Of a stretch of 64,000 bases of DNA, positions 44,448-53,879 are shown in pieces. Under the pieces are notes generated by a model, which was not told where the DNA came from, did no database searches, and saw only the letters and a program-made list of their open reading frames with translations. The stretch covers positions 516,252 through 580,251 of the forward strand of contig NZ_LMTI01000001.1 in assembly GCF_001510665.1 (NCBI RefSeq), given 5' to 3'. A program made the position numbers and the translations under genes. This DNA is from Bacillus sp. FJAT-27445 (GTDB lineage: Bacteria; Bacillota; Bacilli; Bacillales; Cytobacillaceae). The stretch's first letter is position 1. Every line of letters begins with the position of its first letter.

Positions 44448-44729
44448 TTATAGCCAAACCTTAACCTCCGTACCGTCATTAGCTTTGACATCTACTAGCA
44501 CGATCCCCTTATGATTTTTCAGTTCTTTTACGATGGGCTTTAGCATTTTCTCTTCTATCAGAGGAAAGCTAAAGTCCAGTTTTTTTCTCTCGAAATACTT
44601 TTTGGTCCATTTATTTGCATGTTGATGAAAAAATTTTGAAGAAAAAATTGAAATACCAATATTTAAAATAGCAAATGGAATTGGTATTGTGAACCGGACG
44701 TCTTTTGAATTCACTTTTAAATGGAGCAT
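44448..44729 (-). CDS. Small protein of the DUF2089/SHOCT-like cluster
   Basis: A 93-aa protein starting MLHLKVNSKDVRF. Its first half is similar to the C-terminal half of the preceding protein in the cluster (VRFTIPIPFAILNIG vs NLPIKLIKVVLMAG; GIVLVDVKANDGTEVKVWL vs GQILDVKSANGDTVSVIIE). So it is a shortened duplicate of that domain, with the same VKANDGT/VKSANGD ending. Its start lies 11 bases past the stop of the preceding gene. Function is unknown, probably linked to the DUF2089 regulator. Confidence 0.65.
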   Translation of the reverse strand: MLHLKVNSKDVRFTIPIPFAILNIGISIFSSKFFHQHANKWTKKYFERKKLDFSFPLIEEKMLKPIVKELKNHKGIVLVDVKANDGTEVKVWL

Positions 44730-44739
44730 AGGTAACTCA

Positions 44740-45129
44740 CTATTCAATGATGACAGAAACGGTATCTCCGTTTGCCGACTTAACATCAAGAATTTGACCA
44801 TCCAATTCGTTTTCGATTGCTTCAATAATAAGGTTTATGTCAATATCCTTAACATATTTTTCTGATTGAGGAAGACTCGCAGCAATGCTGTGTCCAGCCA
44901 TTAATACTACCTTAATAAGTTTTATGGGCAGATTGGCCGTGACGTTATCACCTTGAGCTGTTAGAACACGAATTTTTAATGTTTTATCTAAATATTTAGT
45001 CGGTTTTTCTATCAGCGTACTTCCTGTTTCTTCTTTCTCTTTTAATACTTGGATCAGTGCGGATCCCTTATCTGCATCAATTTTCCCCTCTTGTACCATT
45101 GTTAACACTCTTGTAATTTCCTCTTTCAT
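44740..45129 (-). CDS. SHOCT-like domain protein (YvlB-like N-terminus)
   Basis: A 129-aa protein with an N-terminal short helical element EEITRVLTMVQEGKIDADKGSALIQVL, a SHOCT/YvlB-type module also found at the ends of phage-shock-related proteins. The second half has two beta-rich segments with DVKSANGDTVSVIIE. ATG 45129 has GGGAGG eight bases upstream. It lies in one cluster with a DUF2089 protein before and a duplicate after. The element EGKIDADKGSALI also appears in the DUF2089 protein as NGEITPEEAIKLL, so both carry the same short dimerisation-like element. Role inferred to be regulatory. Confidence 0.7.
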   Translation of the reverse strand: MKEEITRVLTMVQEGKIDADKGSALIQVLKEKEETGSTLIEKPTKYLDKTLKIRVLTAQGDNVTANLPIKLIKVVLMAGHSIAASLPQSEKYVKDIDINLIIEAIENELDGQILDVKSANGDTVSVIIE

Positions 45130-45142
45130 AGTAAATTCCTCC

Positions 45143-45508
45143 CTATTCATCTTTTAATAGCTTAATGGCTTCCTCTGGAGTGATTTCGCCATTTTCCAAC
45201 ATAGTGATAACCTTTTCCTCGTCTACTTCATTTTTCTTCTTCTGTACATATCCAATGGATGAAATGATGTCTGTTAGCTTCCCACGAACTGTTGGATATG
45301 AAATCCCCATTTCCTTTTCAACTTCTTTGATATTCCCTCTACATGTTAAAAATACTTCCACAAAATGAAGCTGATCTTTTGATAATGATGCCAGCTTAGA
45401 TAATTCAAACTCATTTTCAATCGTAGTTTGACAATGAGAACACTGCAGCTTCGTAATCTTCAATGTTTTGCTGCAGACAGGACAATTTGTAATTACTTTA
45501 TAGGCCAT
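45143..45508 (-). CDS. DUF2089 family protein, zinc-ribbon HTH regulator
   Basis: A 121-aa protein. An N-terminal zinc ribbon (CPVCSKTLKITKLQCSHC, about 9-26) has two CxxC pairs. The middle is a helix-turn-helix of the DUF2089 type (KDQLHFVEVFLTCRGNIKEVEKEMGISYPTVRGKL, about 44-78). A C-terminal SHOCT-like element ENGEITPEEAIKLLKDE follows. The protein is probably a transcription regulator of its own cluster. ATG 45508 lies after GGAATT, a weak ribosome site. It is the first gene of a three-gene minus-strand operon ending at 44448; a membrane partner, common with DUF2089, was not found. Confidence 0.8.
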   Translation of the reverse strand: MAYKVITNCPVCSKTLKITKLQCSHCQTTIENEFELSKLASLSKDQLHFVEVFLTCRGNIKEVEKEMGISYPTVRGKLTDIISSIGYVQKKKNEVDEEKVITMLENGEITPEEAIKLLKDE

Positions 45509-45803
45509 AAATCAAATTCCTTTCTTTTATTTGATTTGATTATATATCAAGAAATGTGAAGTGTAAATAATTAAAATAAACTTTTATTTATAAAAACATT
45601 AAAATAATTAATTTGTAAATAAATATCATTAAGATTATGTTATTGCTAATTGATTTTGTGTTTTTAATTATTTTTACATTTATATCAAGCATTTATTAAG
45701 AAAAAGGAACCTGTACCATGATTTCAGGATTGAAATGGATAGGAAAATTGGGGGAAGGGGAGGTAACCAATGCATCACTACATAAACTGAGGATTTACAA
45801 AAA
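45509..45803. other. AT-rich region upstream of the DUF2089 operon
   Basis: About 290 bases, very AT-rich, with no coding frame of note. The promoter of the minus-strand operon lies here, but several TTTATA/TATAAT-like matches make a single choice unsafe. Confidence 0.5.
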
Positions 45804-45831
45804 TGAAGCCGGGGATTAGTCCCTGGCTTCA
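45804..45831. terminator. Terminator of the CBS protein gene
   Basis: TGAAGCCGGGG and CCCTGGCTTCA form a strong stem with one mismatch, just past the stop of the minus-strand CBS gene. Confidence 0.8.
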
Positions 45832-45837
45832 CTTTTA

Positions 45838-46437
45838 TTATTCGATATTTGTGACTCTTACTCCAGTGTTGTTTAATTCATCTAGGATTTGGTTGACTGT
45901 TTCCGTCGGCGTGTCCTTTGGAATGGACAGGTGGATTTGGCGGACGGCGCGGTTGCTGCCGAGTGTGAACATTGAAAGGATGCTCGTATGTTTGCCGACG
46001 ATCGCCGAGATACGCTCGATGGCATGGTTCTGTTCGAACAGGCCAATCGTCAGCGAAATACCGTCGCTGTATGTATCTTCAAGGAGATCCATGATTTGAG
46101 CGTGTGTCAGGATGCCGTCGAATTTCCCTTGCTCATCGACGATGGCCAGGTAAGGAAGCCATTTTATTCTATTAAAAATCTTCTTGAAGGAATCGTCGCC
46201 GCGGACATAGCCGTCTTCTTCCTTAATGATATTCAGGACGTTGTCTTTTTTATCGCCCGAATATTCAAAAATATCAATTTTTTCGACATTTCCCAAGAAG
46301 CGGTTTGAGACGGACTCGATGACCGGAACCCTGCGGTAACCTGTTTCATCAAGAAACGCCAATGCTTCCCCAATGGTCGCCCTTTCTGAAAGGGAGCTAA
46401 CTTCCTGCTTGCCAATCATGAATTGTTGAATTTTCAT
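45838..46437 (-). CDS. CBS-domain/ACT-like protein
   Basis: A 199-aa protein: a CBS pair at about 1-125 (ATIGEALAFLDETGYRRVPVIE and a second copy with KRIKWLPYLAIVDEQGKFDGILT-type), then a C-terminal ACT-like segment (SLTIGLFEQNHAIERISAIVGKHTSIL). CBS pairs sense adenosine nucleotides and ACT domains small metabolites, so this is probably a cytoplasmic energy or metabolite sensor. No transporter or enzyme domain is attached. ATG 46437 has GAGGAGG six bases upstream; a longer frame starts at 46452 without that site. Partner unknown. Confidence 0.75.
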   Translation of the reverse strand: MKIQQFMIGKQEVSSLSERATIGEALAFLDETGYRRVPVIESVSNRFLGNVEKIDIFEYSGDKKDNVLNIIKEEDGYVRGDDSFKKIFNRIKWLPYLAIVDEQGKFDGILTHAQIMDLLEDTYSDGISLTIGLFEQNHAIERISAIVGKHTSILSMFTLGSNRAVRQIHLSIPKDTPTETVNQILDELNNTGVRVTNIE

Positions 46438-47065
46438 GCCATTCCTCCTCAATTCCCATTAAATTCTCTTTCTCACTATATGTATTCTCCAAAAATGAGA
46501 AATTTCCTTCTTGCTACAAACCAAGTTGGTTAAAGAATGAGGCCTTTCCATAAAAAAGTAAGTTGAGTGCAGATAATAGTGTATTCAATATGGAAAGAGT
46601 GAAAATTGAAATATTATGTCTAGCGATTGTTAAATCCAGTATTAAGAACGGACAAATTTCGCCTTCCAAACTACTTATAATGAATTTTAGTAGGACTACG
46701 TCCCTATACGTTTTTATAATGATGCCTATAATATATAGTTGAATTTTATTTGATAAAGGAAGATTTAATCATAATAAAACATTGAAATCCAGATTTTCTT
46801 TGTTATTTTATCCAACTTTGTCACTAAACAATAGTTGAATTTTTAGTTAATCAGGCATTTTTTTGAGGTATAAAGACTTAGTAGGATTGTATAAATATTA
46901 GTTCCTTATACCCTTACATATTTTTACACATACATGGTACATTCGGATTATTCTGACAATGTAAAAGTTGGAAGGGTGAAGGACAGGAAGGGGGGTGGTT
47001 ATTTTTTAAAAGTGAAGGGGTTTGGCCGGTTAAAAAAGAGAGATTATTAGAAGAGGAGAGTCCTA
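46438..47065. other. AT-rich intergenic region before the subtilase gene
   Basis: No gene seen in about 600 bases. The stretch 46916-46952 has TTACAT/TTTACA/TACAT repeats about 10-11 bases apart that vaguely resemble PhoP boxes, but the match is poor. A ribosome site GAGGAG precedes the subtilase ATG. Confidence 0.5.
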
Positions 47066-50000
47066 ATGCGAAGAATGAAAAAGAGTTTTAGTTTATTCCT
47101 TATTTTTCTACTTTCATTTTCCAGTTTTGCTTTTGCGGCCCCGCAAAATGGTGCCGAGGAAGTAATCCCTGCATTGGCAGCAGTGCAGAATGGGGAAGAA
47201 TCTGTCACACCAACGGATGGAAATGAACCCGCTTTTTCCGATAATGAAAAAGTAAGGGTCGTTGTCGAACTCAAAGAAGAATCAGCGATCGAGTTCGCGA
47301 CAAAAAAAGGAGTTAAGTTTTCCAATCTCTCAAAAGAAGAAAAGAAAGCGCTGAATGGCAAAGCTGCCAACGCGCAGCAAAAAGTGAAACAGAAGCTTGC
47401 CGATAAAAAGGTCAAGATGAATTATAAAAACAATTTTTCTACCGTAATGAACGGCTTCAGCGGCGAGGTTACATACGGTGAGATTAAGGAGATCGAAAGC
47501 CTGCCTGAAGTCAAAGAGGTATACTTGGCCAATGAATATGAGCGGCCTGTTGTAGAGCCTGATATGACGACAAGCCATGAGTTCATCCAGTCGTACAGTG
47601 CCTGGAATACTGGCAATTATAAAGGTGAGGGCATGGTTGTCGCAATTATCGATTCCGGAATTGATCCATCCCACCGCGATATGATTTTAACGAAGGCGAA
47701 CAAAGCCGACCTGACACTGCCAAAAGTGAATGCCGCGATTTCCGAGCATGCGCTTCCAGGTAAGTTCTTCTCGGACAAAGTCCCTTACGGCTACAACTAT
47801 TTCGACAAGAACCAGGAAATACGTGACCTGGTGCCTGGCGGTTCCAACCATGGCATGCACGTTGGGGGCACGGTTGCTGCGAACGGCAATCCTGACAATG
47901 GCGGTGTAAAAGGTGTTGCACCTGAAGCACAGCTTCTTGCAATGAAGGTTTTCAGTAACGACCCGAACTATGCGTCCACTTTCTCCGATATTTATATCGT
48001 TGCGATTGATGAAGCAATCAAGCTCGGTGCCGATGTACTGAACATGAGCCTTGGCTCGGTTGCATCGTTCTATTCCGCTGATGATCCAGCCAACCTGGCG
48101 ATCACGCGCGCAGTAGATAATGGAATTGTCTCCTCTGTATCCGCAGGGAACTCCCGCCACATCGGCCGCGGTTACAAGACGCCATTTGCGGAAAATCCGG
48201 ATATCGGCCTAGTCGGCGCGCCTGGACTTTCGTACAATTCTATTCAGGTTGCGGCTTCCGGAAATAAGCAAACTTGGTATGATTATTCACTTTCTTTGTC
48301 TGGAAATCCACTTAACGGAGTTGCTTATTCCGGAGATGACTGGATGAAGAAACCTGGCAACAAGGAATATGATTTGGTATCCCTTGGCGCCAAATTTGGA
48401 GCTCCAGCCGACTATGCGGGGCTAGATGTAAAAGGAAAAATTGTAGTAGTGACGCGCGGCGGCACACCAGGTCCGTTCATCGATAAGGCTGCTGAGGCTG
48501 CAAGGCAGGGCGCAGCAGGAATCATTGTTATCGATGCAGGTACAGGCGGTGCTATTCTCAGAGACCTTAGTGGTTTTGATGTTCCAATCATGCTCGTTAC
48601 AAAACCGACGGGAGACCAGCTGAACCAGCTGTACACCGCTGGCAATACTAAGCTGACATTCACTGTTGCCAATTCCCAGGTAGCTCCACAAAATGGACGT
48701 CCAACAGAATTCTCGTCCTGGGGAACAACGCCAAGCCTTGACATCAAGCCTGAAATCATGGCCCCTGGCGGAAATATTTTCTCTACGCTGAATGATAACA
48801 AATACGGTTTCATGAGCGGTACTTCGATGGCAGCTCCTCACGTTGCAGGTGGATCCGCACTTGTAATGGAGTACATTAAGAAGAGCCCGCTTTATAAAAA
48901 TCTGCCGCTCAGCCAGCAAACACGCCTGGCAAAGGTTCTTTTAATGAACACGGCAAAGCTTGCAATCGGCACGAATGATTACCCGTATTCCCCTCGCCTC
49001 CAGGGTGCGGGAATGATGCAGATTCACAATGCCACTTTGACTCCAGTCCGTGTCGTTAACCCGGCAACGAATGAAGCAAAAGTGGAGCTGAGGGATTTTA
49101 AAAACAAAGTTATTGATTTCAAAGTAAAAGCAATCAATGATTCGACGAGTGCTGTCACTTATAATGTAAATGTCGATGTCCTGACTGACGCAATCCAGCG
49201 CCTGGCATCCGGTGATGTCAACTGGTCCGCTGCTGTTGGCTCGACAGGAGACCCGCATTTGAGAGGCGCCGAGCCAATGCCTGGAGCAAATGTAACAGCG
49301 CCGGCTACGGTAACAGTACCAGCAGGTGGAAGTGTTGAAATTCCTGTTACGATTGATATTACAAATGCGCGAATTCCTGGCTACAATTCTGCGGGAGCGA
49401 AGACAACCTTCGACCTGAAAGAAGATATTTTCGTTGAAGGCTTCGTCCGCCTGACAGATGTAAATGGCCAAAAAGTAAACCTCGGTCTGCCATATGTCGG
49501 CTTCTACGGCGAGTGGGACCGTCCAAGCATCCTTGATGGAATGCGCAATATTGACACCAAATTCTTCTTCACGGATGGATCTGGCGGAACTCCGCAAGCG
49601 GGTATGGTTGATAACCGTGGAGTCTACATCGGTTTCGATCCACTCACGGGTTATGCTAATGCGATGAGTAAATTTGCGCTTTCTCCAAACGGCGATGGCA
49701 TGTTTGATACGATTGTGCCGATTATGAGTCTCGTGCGTAACGCAGCAGACATGCAGTTCAATATTTTGGATGCGAATGGCAATAAACTCCGTACTATCCG
49801 GAATGAGACCTATGTCCGGAAGCATTATGGAAGCTTGACAACTGCCCGTTATACCTATTCCACTACACGTGCATGGGATGGAAAGGTCAATGGCTCTGTT
49901 GTGCCGGATGGACAATATTTCTACGAAATTAAAGCACGTGTTGATATGCAGCACAGGGATGCCAAGTGGCAATCCAAGCTGATTCCGTTTGTACTGGATA

Positions 50001-51187
50001 CAACAAAACCGGTCGTTCTGAATGCAGTGTACAATGCTGCTAATAAGCAACTTACATGGGAAGCAACGGACGGCGGAGGTATTGGCCTTCAAAACTTCGA
50101 TGTAAGAGTAAATGGAACGAGCATACTGCCAGCCAATACAGCGATTTTACCAACAGCAAAATCGTACAGCCTGGAAAAAATTGAAGTACCTGCAGGGGCG
50201 AAAGTTGAACTTGTAGCCTACGACTATGCCAACAATATCACTATCCAGGAAGCGACAATTAAGGAAAGCGGCGATACGACGCCACCTGTGATTATGCTTT
50301 CAACTCCTGGAAACTCAACAATTCACTCTGTCAAAACAATTGCAGTAAGCGGCTATGCCACTGACGATACCGCCGTAAAAGAAATTTATGTTGATGGCAA
50401 GGCAGTTGCCATTACAAAGGTTACTGTAGGTACTGTCGATCAGTATCGCTTCTCAACTAACGTAACGGTGGAGAACGATGGGGTTCATGAATTTGCAATC
50501 AAGGCCATTGATATGGCTGGAAATGAAATGCAAATTGTAAGGCGTCCGGTATTTGTCGATACGACTCCGGCCACAGTGGAGGTAAATGCTCCGGCTACGG
50601 TTGATTTACCTGTGGATAAAGCGAACCTTGAAATTACGGTGAAGGATAATTTCGATTCGATCCGGATGTATGTGAATGACGACGAAGTGTTGTTCAACTC
50701 CGGTCCAAGTTCATTGGTAGCCGCGGTGCCATACGAAAAAACCATTAGCCACGAGGTAAGCCTGAAAGAAGGAGACAATACCTTCACAATCCGCGCGGTT
50801 GACCTGTCCGGAAAAGCGACAATTAAAGAGGTAACAATTAAACGAGTGGCGAAGGCTGAAGAGCCGAAGCCAGATCCGAAACCAGAACCAGCGCCTGTAC
50901 CGGAAATTAAGTCTGTAAGCGTCACTCCGAACACGGATGTCAGCCACAAGACTCCGGTTTCCATCAGTGCCGAGGCGAGCGAGTCCATCACTTGGACAGT
51001 CAAAATCGTAAAGCCTGACGGATCTGCTATTACCCTGAAGTCCATGGAAGGAAAAACGTACAAAGATACGTACACTCCTGCTGCAAACGCAGCAAAAGGA
51101 ACGTACAAAGTCATCTTCAACGGCGTCAATGACAAAGGCGTCAAAGTCGTTGAAAAGCAGGCTTCGTACACAATCGGCAAAAAATAA
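47066..51187 (+). CDS. Large secreted subtilisin-like serine protease (Vpr-like)
   Basis: A 1373-aa secreted S8 protease. A signal peptide (KKSFSLFLIFLLSFSSFAFA) precedes a propeptide with an inhibitor I9-like domain (VRVVVELKEESAIEF). The catalytic triad is Asp196 (IIDSGID), His265 (NHGMHVGG) and Ser587 (GTSMAAPHVAGG). A PA domain is inserted at about 450-545 (DYAGLDVKGKIVVVTRGGTPGP). Downstream come a DUF1034/Fn3-like domain, an FlgD-like Ig domain (ALSPNGDGMFDTIVPI), and two to three bacterial Ig-like repeats. A proline-rich linker and a final Ig-like domain follow. There is no LPxTG anchor, so the enzyme is probably released or wall-associated. Long for the family (Vpr is about 800 aa) because of the C-terminal repeats. 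It is monocistronic with a terminator. Confidence 0.95.
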   Translation: MRRMKKSFSLFLIFLLSFSSFAFAAPQNGAEEVIPALAAVQNGEESVTPTDGNEPAFSDNEKVRVVVELKEESAIEFATKKGVKFSNLSKEEKKALNGKAANAQQKVKQKLADKKVKMNYKNNFSTVMNGFSGEVTYGEIKEIESLPEVKEVYLANEYERPVVEPDMTTSHEFIQSYSAWNTGNYKGEGMVVAIIDSGIDPSHRDMILTKANKADLTLPKVNAAISEHALPGKFFSDKVPYGYNYFDKNQEIRDLVPGGSNHGMHVGGTVAANGNPDNGGVKGVAPEAQLLAMKVFSNDPNYASTFSDIYIVAIDEAIKLGADVLNMSLGSVASFYSADDPANLAITRAVDNGIVSSVSAGNSRHIGRGYKTPFAENPDIGLVGAPGLSYNSIQVAASGNKQTWYDYSLSLSGNPLNGVAYSGDDWMKKPGNKEYDLVSLGAKFGAPADYAGLDVKGKIVVVTRGGTPGPFIDKAAEAARQGAAGIIVIDAGTGGAILRDLSGFDVPIMLVTKPTGDQLNQLYTAGNTKLTFTVANSQVAPQNGRPTEFSSWGTTPSLDIKPEIMAPGGNIFSTLNDNKYGFMSGTSMAAPHVAGGSALVMEYIKKSPLYKNLPLSQQTRLAKVLLMNTAKLAIGTNDYPYSPRLQGAGMMQIHNATLTPVRVVNPATNEAKVELRDFKNKVIDFKVKAINDSTSAVTYNVNVDVLTDAIQRLASGDVNWSAAVGSTGDPHLRGAEPMPGANVTAPATVTVPAGGSVEIPVTIDITNARIPGYNSAGAKTTFDLKEDIFVEGFVRLTDVNGQKVNLGLPYVGFYGEWDRPSILDGMRNIDTKFFFTDGSGGTPQAGMVDNRGVYIGFDPLTGYANAMSKFALSPNGDGMFDTIVPIMSLVRNAADMQFNILDANGNKLRTIRNETYVRKHYGSLTTARYTYSTTRAWDGKVNGSVVPDGQYFYEIKARVDMQHRDAKWQSKLIPFVLDTTKPVVLNAVYNAANKQLTWEATDGGGIGLQNFDVRVNGTSILPANTAILPTAKSYSLEKIEVPAGAKVELVAYDYANNITIQEATIKESGDTTPPVIMLSTPGNSTIHSVKTIAVSGYATDDTAVKEIYVDGKAVAITKVTVGTVDQYRFSTNVTVENDGVHEFAIKAIDMAGNEMQIVRRPVFVDTTPATVEVNAPATVDLPVDKANLEITVKDNFDSIRMYVNDDEVLFNSGPSSLVAAVPYEKTISHEVSLKEGDNTFTIRAVDLSGKATIKEVTIKRVAKAEEPKPDPKPEPAPVPEIKSVSVTPNTDVSHKTPVSISAEASESITWTVKIVKPDGSAITLKSMEGKTYKDTYTPAANAAKGTYKVIFNGVNDKGVKVVEKQASYTIGKK

Positions 51188-51200
51188 TCTGATTTAATAA

Positions 51201-51245
51201 AGGTGCATGGCCCCGCTGCAACGCGGGGTCCAGGCACCTTTTTTT
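51201..51245 (+). terminator. Terminator after the subtilase gene
   Basis: AGGTGCATGGCCCCGC and GCGGGGTCCAGGCACCT form a long, nearly perfect stem, followed by seven Ts. Confidence 0.95.
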
Positions 51246-51446
51246 AGTGAGTGAAGCAGGGGACGTATCCAGTGCTTCACTTTGTGTTTAATCATCGGGT
51301 TTTTATCAAAGAAGGTACTATCGTTCTTAATATCTAACAAAAAGGAGGGGGTTCGGTCAAACAAGAATTTTCATCGGCTAAACAGTAAGCCTGCTTGGAT
51401 AATCTGCCGGAATTACCAACTTTTTAAAGAATATAGAAAAAATTGG

Positions 51447-51486
51447 TTGCACACTTGTTATAACTGTTATACTATATATATAACAG
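51447..51486 (+). promoter_or_regulatory. Promoter and overlapping operator of the GntR gene
   Basis: TTGCAC (51447-51452), 17 bases, TACTAT (51470-51475). The inverted repeat CTGTTATA-N7-TATAACAG (51464-51471 and 51479-51486) covers the -10 and start point, where a GntR/YtrA-type repressor would act on its own gene. A second small palindrome GTTATAAC lies at 51456-51463. Confidence 0.65.
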
Positions 51487-51505
51487 ATGCCACACGGAAA
51501 GGAGT

Positions 51506-51889
51506 GTGAACTATGTGTATATCGCACTAGATCTTGAGTCGGAAGAGCCAATTTATACACAATTAAGGAATCAAATCATTGCCGGGATAGCGAGGGGAGA
51601 GCTTAAATCAGGTGAAGCTCTGCCATCGGTAAGGTCGTTGGCCGCGGATATTGGCATTAATTTTCATACAGTCAATAAAGCTTACCAGCTCCTGAAGCAG
51701 GAAGGATTCATCCTTATACATAGGCAAAAAGGGGTTGTTGTAAATCCAGAAGGAACGCCGCTAGCGGATGACGTTTACTGGTCGCAGTTGAAAGCAAGGC
51801 TTCACCCGTTAATTGCGGAATCGGTGTGCCGGAAGGTTTCGGAGGAAGAGTTTTTACGGATGTGCCAGCAGCTTTATAAAGAATTTTAG
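51506..51889 (+). CDS. GntR family regulator, YhcF/YtrA-like
   Basis: A 127-aa regulator. The N-terminal GntR winged helix is plain: EEPIYTQLRNQIIAGIARGELKSGEALPSVRSLAADIGINFHTVNKAYQLLKQEGFI (about 12-66). The short C-terminal tail lacks a ligand-binding FadR or UbiC domain, as in the YtrA/YhcF group, which responds to cell-envelope antibiotics. GTG 51506 has AAAGGAG close by. The next gene starts 16 bases downstream, in one operon. The palindrome over its promoter suggests autorepression. Confidence 0.85.
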   Translation: MNYVYIALDLESEEPIYTQLRNQIIAGIARGELKSGEALPSVRSLAADIGINFHTVNKAYQLLKQEGFILIHRQKGVVVNPEGTPLADDVYWSQLKARLHPLIAESVCRKVSEEEFLRMCQQLYKEF

Positions 51890-51905
51890 GGAAGGGGATA
51901 GTTTT

Positions 51906-53009
51906 ATGAGTGCTTCGATTCTTCTTTTAATGGTAATTCTAATGATACCAGTGTATATTTCGATGATTTGTATCCCGTTTTGGACGAGGAAAACAGAAAG
52001 CTTTGGGGTCTCTATTCCGGAGGAGGCTTACCACCGTCCCGATATTAAAGAAATGAGGAAAAAATACGCATTTTCAACGGGGTTCGTTGCACTTCTAAAC
52101 GCAATTATTCTTATTTTCACATCAAACGGCCGCTCTGAAGATGCCATTAGCATTCTGTATTCGGTTATGCTGTTAATTTTTATTGCCGCCAGTTTTGGAG
52201 TGTACCTTGTTTTTCATAAAAAAATGAAGCAGATTAAGGAACAGCACAAAGAATGGGTTCAAACACCCCAGCTGGTCATGATTGACACCGGATTTCGCAG
52301 GAAAAAGCTAGCCTACTCAAATTTATGGTTTATCATTCCCTTTTTGATTTCGATTCTCTCTATCGTGATTACTTTGGTCAAATACCAGCAAATCCCCGAA
52401 AGGTTTCCGATGAAGTATGATTTAAACGGCGAGGTGAAAAACTGGGGAATAAAATCCTACCGATCCGTATTGGCCATGCCTATTATGCAAATTTATTTAA
52501 CACTTTTATTTCTCTTCATCAATACAGTGATTAGCAAAGCAAAACAGCAAGTTTCAGCTGCCAATCCCGAGGAATCCATCCGGAAAAACATTATTTTCAG
52601 AAGAAGATGGTCTCTGTATACGATTTTCGTAGGTACAGGCGTTGTTAGCTTATTCCTGCTCCCGCAGATGTCGATTATCTATCCGATTGATCCCAATCTC
52701 CATAATGTCGTTCCGCTTGTTTTCGGCGCTGCCGTTTTGATTGGGTCACTTGCCCTTTCAATTTCCACCGGCCAGGGCGGAAGCAGGGTAGAAGTGAAGG
52801 GTTCTGGTTTGAAGGGAAAGGTGGTTAGCCGGGACGATGACCGGTATTGGAAGCTTGGAATGTTTTACTATAACCCAAATGACCCTTCGATCTTTTTGGA
52901 AAAAAGGTTTGGTATTGGATGGACTAATAACTGGGCACATCCATTGTCGTGGATTATTGTTCTGGGAATCGTCCTAATAGCTGTAGGTATTCCGTTTTTG
53001 CTAGGATAA
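51906..53009 (+). CDS. DUF1648/DUF5808 multi-pass membrane protein
   Basis: A 367-aa protein with about seven membrane helices. The central part (LIKYQQIPERFPMKYDLNGEVKNWGIKS-like, about 155-185) is the DUF1648 signature: a helix, then a loop with IPERFPMKYDLNGEV. The C-terminal part DDRYWKLGMFYYNPNDPSIFLEKRFGIGWTNNWA is the DUF5808 signature. These proteins are typical partners of YtrA-type GntR regulators. ATG 51906 follows GGGAAGGGG. A role in bacteriocin or antibiotic tolerance is common for relatives but is not shown here. Confidence 0.8.
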   Translation: MSASILLLMVILMIPVYISMICIPFWTRKTESFGVSIPEEAYHRPDIKEMRKKYAFSTGFVALLNAIILIFTSNGRSEDAISILYSVMLLIFIAASFGVYLVFHKKMKQIKEQHKEWVQTPQLVMIDTGFRRKKLAYSNLWFIIPFLISILSIVITLVKYQQIPERFPMKYDLNGEVKNWGIKSYRSVLAMPIMQIYLTLLFLFINTVISKAKQQVSAANPEESIRKNIIFRRRWSLYTIFVGTGVVSLFLLPQMSIIYPIDPNLHNVVPLVFGAAVLIGSLALSISTGQGGSRVEVKGSGLKGKVVSRDDDRYWKLGMFYYNPNDPSIFLEKRFGIGWTNNWAHPLSWIIVLGIVLIAVGIPFLLG

Positions 53010-53041
53010 TAGCTTGCTTTTAAAATGAGAGAATTGTACGT

Positions 53042-53076
53042 AATAGCCTTCCTTAATATGGGAAGGCTATTTTTTA
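53042..53076 (+). terminator. Terminator after the DUF1648 gene
   Basis: AATAGCCTTCC and GGAAGGCTATT form an 11-bp stem with an eight-base loop and six Ts. Confidence 0.9.
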
Positions 53077-53181
53077 TGCAGAATAAATGGTTGATCTATC
53101 TCCAAATTCAGCCTATGCCAGCGGTTATAACCTATGATAAACTTTATTTATTAGAATTTTCAGAATAGGGTGAAGGGAAAG

Positions 53182-53805
53182 ATGGGTTCAAGAATTATGC
53201 ATTCCATTATCGGCCATAAGATTGCTGAGATTTTATCAATAGGAGATAAAACATCATTTTTGCTTGGTAGCATCGCAGCAGATGCTGTTTTTTCATTCGA
53301 AGATAAAAATGCATCCCATTTCTTTGTTGGTGATGTACAGGATTTTTCGAGAAGGGTTGATTATAGTGGGTTTTTACACAAATACAGGACGCACGTAGAA
53401 GGTAAAAATGAATACATATTGGGCTATTATACACATTTAATTGCGGATGACATATGGTTACGAGGCTTTTATCTGTCCTGGTTAAAGAACAGGATGGATG
53501 CAGATGAAGGTTTATTCAAGTTATATCACAATGACTTCCGGCTGCTGAATGGCAAACTGCTGGAACACTTTGGTTGTAAGGATGAGCTGAAAAGAACGTT
53601 CAATCATTTTCCTGCAATTTTGGACCTGGAAGAGGTTAACGCTAGGGACGTAGAAAAATTCGTGCCTTATGTATTGGGCGATATGGAGTATGGTCACGAC
53701 TTCCTAAATGAAAATCTGAAAGTTTTTACGATGGATCAGATTGTTGGTTATATTGAAACATCCGTTGAGCTCGGGGTACAGAAATTAAAAGAGATCCTTG
53801 TATAA
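53182..53805 (+). CDS. Zinc-dependent phospholipase C-like protein
   Basis: A 207-aa cytosolic protein with a his-rich N-terminus (MHSIIGHKIAEIL), an early acidic residue (GSIAADAVF), and HFFVGDVQDFSR and ILGYYTHLIADDIW, the His/Asp pattern of the zinc-dependent phospholipase C/S1-P1 fold. No signal peptide is visible. Start ATG 53182 is preceded by GAAGGGAAAG; GTG 53170 is possible but lacks a site. Substrate unknown. A single gene with a terminator 32 bases after the stop. Confidence 0.75.
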   Translation: MGSRIMHSIIGHKIAEILSIGDKTSFLLGSIAADAVFSFEDKNASHFFVGDVQDFSRRVDYSGFLHKYRTHVEGKNEYILGYYTHLIADDIWLRGFYLSWLKNRMDADEGLFKLYHNDFRLLNGKLLEHFGCKDELKRTFNHFPAILDLEEVNARDVEKFVPYVLGDMEYGHDFLNENLKVFTMDQIVGYIETSVELGVQKLKEILV

Positions 53806-53836
53806 TTTTTCCAAAAAAGTGGCTTGATAGATACAA

Positions 53837-53873
53837 GGGAGCTCGATCAGTTAATCGGGCTCCCTTTTTTTTT
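53837..53873 (+). terminator. Terminator after the phospholipase-like gene
   Basis: GGGAGCTCGAT and ATCGGGCTCCC form a stem with one wobble, with nine Ts after. Confidence 0.95.
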
Positions 53874-53879
53874 CAAAAG

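Noticed and set aside
46916..46952. PhoP box upstream of the subtilase
   Set aside because: The TTACA-like repeats do not match the TTAACA consensus well enough and may reflect AT bias.
51282..51509. 75-aa frame before the GntR gene
   Set aside because: It runs through the promoter and operator of that gene and has no ribosome site.
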